A stretch of DNA of 64,000 nucleotides, taken from Streptomyces canus. Its GTDB lineage: Bacteria > Actinomycetota > Actinomycetes > Streptomycetales > Streptomycetaceae. The position numbers and the translations under genes are program-made. The stretch spans positions 62,001-126,000 of the forward strand of contig NZ_KQ948677.1 in the NCBI RefSeq assembly GCF_001514145.1. Direction: 5' to 3'. How positions within the stretch are numbered: position 1 is the first letter of the stretch; the number at the start of each line of letters is the position of its first letter. Positions 59,180 to 64,000 of this stretch are shown here, one piece after another. The notes below the pieces were generated by a model. It saw only the letters and a program-made list of their open reading frames with translations. It ran no database searches and was not told the origin of the DNA.

Positions 59180-60490
59180 ATGAGCACCGTGGCCGCTCAA
59201 CCGGTCCCCAACACCGTCGACCCGAAAACCGCTCGCAGGATCACCCTCGCCGGATGCGTCGGCATCTTCGCCGAGCTCTACGACAACGGCATCTTCGGCT
59301 TCATGGCCGGCACGCTGGCCGCCGTCTTCTTCCCCGGCTCCGAGAACGCCGTGCAACTCGTCTTCCTCGGCTACGCCGTCTCCTTCTTCTTCCGCCCGCT
59401 CGGCGGCGTCATCTGCGGCCACCTCGGCGACCGCATCGGACGCCGGCGCATGCTGGTCTTCGTCATCATGCTGATCAGCGTCGCCACGGCGGCCATCGGC
59501 CTCCTGCCGACCTACGCCAGCATCGGCATCGCGGCGCCCGTCCTGCTCATCCTGCTGCGCATAGCCCAGGGCTTCTCCGTCGGAGGCGAGGCGTCAGGTG
59601 CGATGAGTTTCCTCGCCGAGCACGCACCGGAGGGCAAGCGCGGCCTCTACACCAGCTACGCGCAGATCGCCTCGTTCCTCTCCCTGCTCACCGGCACACT
59701 CATCGCCGCCGCCATGACCAGCGGGCTCGGCGCCGAGCGCATGGAGTCCTGGGGCTGGCGCATCCCCTTCCTCCTCGCCGTCCCGCTGGGCATCACCGGC
59801 ATCTACATCCGCAAGCGCATCACGGACACCCCGAACTTCACCCGCCTGCGTGAGGAGGGCAGCCTGGCCAAGAACCCGCTCAAGGAGGCGTTCTCCTCCG
59901 CGGAACACCGCCGCGCCATGCTGCTGGCCCTGTTCATACCGCTGATGAACGGCTCCGGGTACTACGTCCTGTTCAGCTACATGCCCACCTTCATGAACAC
60001 CGAACTGCACTTCGGCAAGGTCCAGAGCCTCCTCGTCACCGCCTCCAGCCTGGTCGCCATCTGCATCGCCATCCCTTACATGGGACGGCTATCCGACAGG
60101 GTGGGCCGCAAGAAGGTCATCGCAACAGCCGCGATCGCCATGGCCGTCGTCGGCATCCCTTGTTACCTGCTGATCGGAACCGGCAACCTGGCTCTCGCCG
60201 TCCTCGGCGCCTGCATCATGGCCGTGGTCTTCGCGGGACACACCGGCGTCATCCACATCCTTCTCGTGGAGCTCTTCCCCACCCGCGTGCGCTACTCCGC
60301 GTACGGCCTGGGCTACAACGTCTCCTCGGCCCTCTTCGGCGGCACCGCGCCCCTGCTGATGACCTGGCTCATCGCCACCACCGGCAACGTCAACATGCCG
60401 GCCTTCTACGCGGTCCTCACCGCCCTCGGCACCCTCGCGGCGGTCTCGGTGGTCAAGGACCGGGCACACCTCCCGCTGCGCGACGCCTGA
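59180..60490 (+). CDS. MHS-family MFS importer
   Basis: A 436-aa, 12-helix metabolite:H+ symporter. MHS hallmarks are YDNGIFGFMAGTLAAVFFP in TM1, RPLGGVICGHLGDRIGRRRMLVFVIMLIS (motif A) near residue 75, and the TM4-5 segment RIAQGFSVGGEASGAMSFLAEHAPEGKRGLYTS near 130. MHS members import organic acids, betaines and proline-like compounds. It sits inside the pxp-type operon between the subunit genes and the SDR, so it probably brings in the pathway substrate. Confidence 0.9.
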   Translation: MSTVAAQPVPNTVDPKTARRITLAGCVGIFAELYDNGIFGFMAGTLAAVFFPGSENAVQLVFLGYAVSFFFRPLGGVICGHLGDRIGRRRMLVFVIMLISVATAAIGLLPTYASIGIAAPVLLILLRIAQGFSVGGEASGAMSFLAEHAPEGKRGLYTSYAQIASFLSLLTGTLIAAAMTSGLGAERMESWGWRIPFLLAVPLGITGIYIRKRITDTPNFTRLREEGSLAKNPLKEAFSSAEHRRAMLLALFIPLMNGSGYYVLFSYMPTFMNTELHFGKVQSLLVTASSLVAICIAIPYMGRLSDRVGRKKVIATAAIAMAVVGIPCYLLIGTGNLALAVLGACIMAVVFAGHTGVIHILLVELFPTRVRYSAYGLGYNVSSALFGGTAPLLMTWLIATTGNVNMPAFYAVLTALGTLAAVSVVKDRAHLPLRDA

Positions 60491-60534
60491 CCGGCACCGG
60501 CACCCGCACCCCCACCTCCAAGGAGTACACCTTC

Positions 60535-61278
60535 ATGCCCATCTCCGACTACAGGACCGCCCTCGTCACCGGAGCGTCCACCGGAATCGGAGCCGTGGTC
60601 GTCGAACGGCTGGCCAAGCGCGGTCTCGAAGTCCACGCCGTAGCTCGCAACGCCGAACGCCTGCGGGCCCTCGCGGACGCCACCGGCTGCATTCCGCACG
60701 CCGTCGACATCACCGACACCGAGGCGCTGACCGCAGTGCTGGACGGCCTGGAGGTCGACGTCCTCGTCAACAACGCCGGTGTCTCCCGCACCGGCAACAT
60801 CCTGACCGCCGACGAGTTCGCCGTCGACGAGCAGATCGCCGTGAACATCCAGGCCGTCCTGCACCTCGTAAGGCTTCTGATGCCCGGAATGGTCGAGCGC
60901 GACCGCGGACACATCGTCAACATCAGCTCCATCGCCGGCGTCTACAACTTCGGCGGAAACACGATCTACCACGCCACCAAGGCGGCCGTGCACACGCTCT
61001 CCCGCCAGCTGCGCGTCGACGGCTACGGCCGCCGTGTCCGCGTCACCGAGATCTGCCCCGGCCGTGTGGAGACGGAGATCTTCGGCCGGCTGCTCGGCGA
61101 CATGGAGGCCGCCCAGCGCCAGTTCTACGACGGCTACGAGTCCCTCAAGCCGGAGGACATCGCCGACGCCATCGAGTTCGCCGTCGACTCCCCGCGGCAC
61201 GTGAACATCGGCCACGTCGAGATCCTGCCCACCTTCCAGGTCCCCGGCGGCCTGAACTTCGAACGTCGCGAGGGCTGA
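60535..61278 (+). CDS. Short-chain dehydrogenase of the pxp-type operon
   Basis: A 247-aa SDR. The cofactor motif is ALVTGASTGIGAVVVERLAKRGLEVHAVARNAERL, where the Arg after beta-2 suggests NADPH. It has VLVNNAGVSRTG, Ser in IVNISSIAGVYNFGG and Tyr-Lys in TIYHATKAAVHTL near residue 148. The SDR resembles serine/3-hydroxy acid dehydrogenases (YdfG-like) by eye. ATG 60535 follows AAGGAG at 9 nt. It may oxidise or reduce a hydroxy group on the pathway acid (inference). Confidence 0.87.
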   Translation: MPISDYRTALVTGASTGIGAVVVERLAKRGLEVHAVARNAERLRALADATGCIPHAVDITDTEALTAVLDGLEVDVLVNNAGVSRTGNILTADEFAVDEQIAVNIQAVLHLVRLLMPGMVERDRGHIVNISSIAGVYNFGGNTIYHATKAAVHTLSRQLRVDGYGRRVRVTEICPGRVETEIFGRLLGDMEAAQRQFYDGYESLKPEDIADAIEFAVDSPRHVNIGHVEILPTFQVPGGLNFERREG

Positions 61279-61283
61279 GAACG

Positions 61284-62510
61284 ATGTCCCCCACCCGCAC
61301 CACCGCGGCACGTGTACGCCGCATCAACCCCTCGCCCAGTACGGCGGCGGCGCAGCGTGTGCGTGAACTCAAGAGCCAGGGGCTCACCATCCTCGACCTC
61401 ACGGTCGGCGAACCCGACTTCGACACTCCCGCCCACGTCAGGGCGGCGGCGGTCCGGGCGATCGAGGAGGGAGAGACCAAGTACACGCCCGTCAACGGCA
61501 CACCGCGGCTGCGGGCCGCGATCGCCCAGAAGCTCCGCCTGCGCCACGGCCTGGAGTACACGGACGCACAGCTCACCGTCGGCGGCGGCGCCAAGCAGGT
61601 GATCTTCCTCGCCCTGATGGCCACCCTGGACGAGGGCGACGAGGTCGTCGTACCCGCCCCGTACTGGGTGTCGTACCCGGACATGGTGCTCGCCAACGAC
61701 GGCACCCCCGTCATCGTCCCCTGCTCCGAGGCGGACGGCTTCAAGCTGACGCCACGGCGGCTGCGTTCGGCACTCACCGACCGCACCCGCTGGGTGATCC
61801 TCAACACCCCCGGCAATCCCACCGGCGCCGCCTACACCACGGACGAACTGCGCGCGCTCGCCGAGGTGCTGCTGGAGCACCCGGGGGTGCGGGTCCTCAC
61901 CGACGAGATCTACGACGAGATCTGGTACGCGGACGGGGAGAACCGGTCCCTGGCCGCGGTCGAACCGCGCCTGGCCGACCGGGTGTTCCTCACCAACGGC
62001 GTGTCCAAGACCTACGCGATGACCGGCTGGCGGATCGGCTACGGAGCCGGACCCGTCGACCTCGTGACCGCGGTCAACACGCTGCAGTCGCAGATCTCCT
62101 CCTGCCCGTCCTCCGTCAGCCAGGCGGCCGCCGCCGCGGCCCTTACCGGTCCGCAGCAGTTCGTCGCGGAGACCGTCCGCGTCTACCGGAGCCGGCGCGA
62201 CACCACCGTCAAACTCGTCAACGACATTCCCCACCTGAGCTGCACCTCCCCAGCCGGTGGCTTCTACCTGCTCGTGAACTGCGCCGACGCCATCGGACTG
62301 CGCACGCCCGACGGCGAGCGGATCGAGAACGACGAGCAGTTCGCCCGCTACCTCCTCGACAGCCAACAGGTCGCCGTGATCCACGGCACCGCCTACGGGG
62401 CCCCCGGCTACTTCCGCATCTCCTTCGCCACCTCCACGGACGTTCTCACCGAGGCATGCGCGCGCATCGCCGCCGCCTGCGCCGCCCTGACTCCGGCCGT
62501 GTCCGCCTGA
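61284..62510 (+). CDS. Class I PLP-dependent aminotransferase (AspC/AatA-like)
   Basis: A 408-aa fold-type I aminotransferase. Key segments are LTVGEPDFDTPAHVR near residue 37, the PLP ring pocket YWVSYPDMVLANDG, NTPGNPTGAAYTTDEL near 172, DEIYDEIWYADGE near 207, and the Schiff-base Lys in TNGVSKTYAMTGWRIGYGAGP near 241. The C-terminal Arg of FRISFATST binds the alpha-carboxylate. It is an aspartate/prephenate-type enzyme that would transaminate glutamate-like amino acids. It starts 5 bp after the SDR stop. Confidence 0.9.
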   Translation: MSPTRTTAARVRRINPSPSTAAAQRVRELKSQGLTILDLTVGEPDFDTPAHVRAAAVRAIEEGETKYTPVNGTPRLRAAIAQKLRLRHGLEYTDAQLTVGGGAKQVIFLALMATLDEGDEVVVPAPYWVSYPDMVLANDGTPVIVPCSEADGFKLTPRRLRSALTDRTRWVILNTPGNPTGAAYTTDELRALAEVLLEHPGVRVLTDEIYDEIWYADGENRSLAAVEPRLADRVFLTNGVSKTYAMTGWRIGYGAGPVDLVTAVNTLQSQISSCPSSVSQAAAAAALTGPQQFVAETVRVYRSRRDTTVKLVNDIPHLSCTSPAGGFYLLVNCADAIGLRTPDGERIENDEQFARYLLDSQQVAVIHGTAYGAPGYFRISFATSTDVLTEACARIAAACAALTPAVSA

Positions 62511-62520
62511 AAGGCATTCC

Positions 62521-63195
62521 ATGCTCCACATCAATACGAAGTTCGAGCGCCCCGACCCCCATCTCGTCAAGCAGCTGAGCACCTTCTCCTCCGCGACGAT
62601 CCACGAGGCGCAGGGCCGGCTCGGTGCACTCGACTCGACCATCAAGCCGGTCGACCATCGCATGAAGCTGTGCGGTCCGGCATTCACCGTCGTCTGCGCA
62701 CCGCGGGACAACCTGATGCTCCAGACGGCGATCCACTACGCCGGCCCCGGCGACGTCATCGTCGTGTCGGGCGGCGCCTATGCCGAGGCCGGCTCCTTCG
62801 GGGACGTCCTGGCCAACGCGTGCCAGGCGAAGGGGCTCGGCGGCCTGATCACCGACACCGGCGTCCGTGACACGCAGGACCTGCGGGCTCTCGGATTCCC
62901 CGTGTTCTCCCACAGCGTCTGCATCAAGGGCACCGTCAAGGAGACCGTCGGCCCGGTCTGCGAGCCGATCACCATCGGCGGCCAGGTGGTCCGCCCCGGA
63001 GACGTTGTCAGCGCGGACGCCGACGGTGTGGTGGTCGTCCGGTGCGAGAACCTCGCCGAGGTGATCGCGGCTTCGCAGCGGCGGGTTGACACCGAGGCGG
63101 AGTTCATCGCCGCGTACCGGTCCGGCAAGACGGTGGCAGAGATCTGCAACCTGATGCCGATCCTTGCCGCGAAGGGCGTAATGATCGGGGAGTAG
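62521..63195 (+). CDS. RraA-fold aldolase (4-hydroxy-4-methyl-/4-carboxy-4-hydroxy-2-oxoacid aldolase type)
   Basis: A 224-aa protein of the RraA/HMG-aldolase family, which cleaves 4-hydroxy-4-methyl-2-oxoglutarate or 4-carboxy-4-hydroxy-2-oxoadipate to pyruvate and a keto acid, using a divalent metal. The active-site loops are GGAYAEAGSFGDVLANACQAKGLGGLITDTGVRDTQDL at residues about 83-120, with the Gly-Asp pair and the GVRD Arg-Asp metal/substrate site. The aldolase-type N-terminus SATIHEAQGRLGALDSTIKPV is present, rather than the shorter RNase E inhibitor form. It is the last gene of the operon, 10 bp after the aminotransferase. Confidence 0.87.
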   Translation: MLHINTKFERPDPHLVKQLSTFSSATIHEAQGRLGALDSTIKPVDHRMKLCGPAFTVVCAPRDNLMLQTAIHYAGPGDVIVVSGGAYAEAGSFGDVLANACQAKGLGGLITDTGVRDTQDLRALGFPVFSHSVCIKGTVKETVGPVCEPITIGGQVVRPGDVVSADADGVVVVRCENLAEVIAASQRRVDTEAEFIAAYRSGKTVAEICNLMPILAAKGVMIGE

Positions 63196-63229
63196 GTCCT
63201 GTCCGGCATGTGGGTGAGCCGGGACTCGT

Positions 63230-63440
63230 GCATGGTTGGCGTCGGGGTGCCGGGAATCCAAGAGGTCATCGCCAGGGCCGATGGCCGCTGGCGGATCGAG
63301 GAGGACAACGAGATCAACAAGCAGCTTGTCGGCCTGGCTCGTACCAGGTCCGCAGGTGGGCCCCCTGGCACCGTCACGTCAAGCTTGCATGCCGGCCACC
63401 GCGTTCGCAGCGTCCAACGCGCCGCCATCCCCGAACCCGA
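63230..63440 (+). mobile_element. Relic of an IS701-like transposase gene
   Basis: Three plus-strand frames carry consecutive pieces: VIARADGRWRIEEDNEINKQLVGLA, then YQVRRWAPWHRHVKLA, then ACMPATAFAAS. In order they match the C-terminal W-x-(I/V)-E-E...H-x-V...W-x-x-W-H-R-H segment of actinobacterial IS701-type DDE transposases. Frameshifts separate them. The preceding and following sequence gives no complete element or inverted repeats. Confidence 0.6.
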
Positions 63441-63532
63441 CCAGACCCTCGAACCCGAGCTGGATACCGGCCCGGAGCAGGCGCCTGATCAGGGAAAAGC
63501 TCCGGGCATCGACGGCCTGGCCGCCACCCACC

Positions 63533-63667
63533 TCAACCCTGGCTGGGGTGGTTCACGAGGCGGTGCGCTCGCAGGGCATATTCGCCGGTGCGGACCAGTG
63601 GATACGGCGAGCCGAGGGCGATCACGTCCGCCAGGAGCCGTGTGTGCAGCTCCGGCATGTCCGTCAC
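63533..63667 (-). pseudogene. Truncated AbiEii/AbiGii-type nucleotidyltransferase toxin gene
   Basis: From GTG 63667 the product reads VTDMPELHTRLLADVIALGSPYPLVRTGEYALRAHRLVNHPSQG and stops at 44 residues. This is the N-terminus of the AbiEii-like nucleotidyltransferases common in Streptomyces; the G-G-Y-A nucleotide loop is altered to GEYA, and the D-x-D metal site that should follow SQ is missing. Its GTG overlaps the stop of the upstream remnant as GTGA. Confidence 0.6.
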
Positions 63668-63786
63668 GCGGCTGCCCGGGTGCGGGAGGCGAGTTGGGGG
63701 AAGGCGTCTTCCCATACGGCGCGCATGGTGCGGCCGACGAGGGTGCGCAGCACCGGCCACAGCTGGAGGAGCAGATCCTGCTCCAT
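63664..63786 (-). pseudogene. C-terminal fragment of the gene preceding the AbiEii-like gene
   Basis: The minus strand reads MEQDLLLQLWPVLRTLVGRTMRAVWEDAFPQLASRTRAAA and a stop overlapping the next GTG. Codon use is normal, but the open stretch is only 40 residues and lacks an identifiable N-terminal domain. It may be the tail of a partner protein. The remaining 63787-64000 holds nothing I can assign. Confidence 0.35.
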
Positions 63787-64000
63787 TATGGCGGCCGGAG
63801 ACGTTGCGAGGGTAACGATGTGCGAGCAGCGAGCAGCGAGCGGGAGCGGATCCCCGGGTGAGCTGGTGGCCGCAGTCTGCGCAGCCCTGAGCAGGACGGA
63901 CTCTCAGCCTTGACGCTCGTTTGACGATCTGGATGTCTGCACGAAGGACGATGAGCCGAGAAACCAGCTCTGACCAGTGCTTTTCTGGGATTCGTTCATG

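Noticed and set aside
1..64000. tRNA, rRNA, riboswitch or attachment site
   Set aside because: No cloverleaf, T-loop consensus, rRNA segment or recognised riboswitch core was noticed by eye on either strand. A covariance-model scan would be needed to exclude small RNAs.

Overview
The window is very G+C-rich. Its genes show strong third-position G/C bias, frequent GTG/TTG starts, 4-bp stop/start overlaps, Tat-exported enzymes and lipoproteins. Families such as DUF4232, YrhB/Imm35, MHS transporters and HxlR/TetR/MarR regulators also recur. This points to a Streptomyces-like actinomycete (inference). The many catabolic genes, gene fragments and IS relics suggest an accessory region such as a chromosome arm rather than the conserved core. 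No rRNA, tRNA, CRISPR array or replication origin was seen.

Layout. 0-3.7 kb: end of a Rieske oxygenase gene, its reductase, an NTF2-fold protein, a TetR regulator and an FMN reductase. 4.1-6.7 kb: a minus-strand operon of intradiol dioxygenase, hydratase and HpcH/HpaI aldolase. 7.0-10.6 kb: a Tat-exported GH78 alpha-L-rhamnosidase behind a LacI-type operator. 10.7-12.6 kb: an MFS efflux pump divergent from its likely TetR regulator. 12.8-20.8 kb: small secreted, lipoprotein and membrane genes, GNAT enzymes, an NlpC/P60 hydrolase, a YrhB-domain gene, and several decayed genes.

21-38.6 kb is the main catabolic block. It has an Rbs-type ABC importer with GMC oxidoreductase and binding protein, a zinc alcohol dehydrogenase, an SDR, a LivH plus fused LivM-LivG-LivF importer, and then a flavoprotein dehydrogenase, aldehyde dehydrogenase, acyl-CoA dehydrogenase and dienoyl-CoA-reductase-like enzyme. 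Four promoters in this block share one dyad (TGAA-N5-TTCA inside a 15-mer), so it looks like a single regulon although no regulator gene lies within it. The genes suggest uptake of a hydrophobic or cyclic alcohol, stepwise oxidation and CoA-dependent breakdown.

38.6-52.4 kb mixes short operons (SnoaL-like protein; alpha/beta hydrolases with enoyl-CoA hydratase and HxlR; acyl-CoA ligase with SDR and hydrolase; orphan binding protein with MarR) with clusters of gene fragments, an imperfect 35-bp direct repeat and a decayed IS1182-like transposase.

52.4-63.2 kb is a sugar-acid/amino-acid block. A minus-strand operon encodes L-idonate 5-dehydrogenase, gluconate 5-dehydrogenase and a 2-hydroxyacid dehydrogenase, with a LysR gene upstream. 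Divergent from it is a plus-strand operon of divergent PxpA/PxpB/PxpC-like proteins, an MHS transporter, an SDR, a class I aminotransferase and an RraA-type aldolase. The second operon could be a route that opens a substituted pyroglutamate, transaminates it and cleaves it by retro-aldol reaction; this is the most interesting functional proposal in the window. The right end carries an IS701-like transposase relic and a truncated AbiEii-type nucleotidyltransferase gene.
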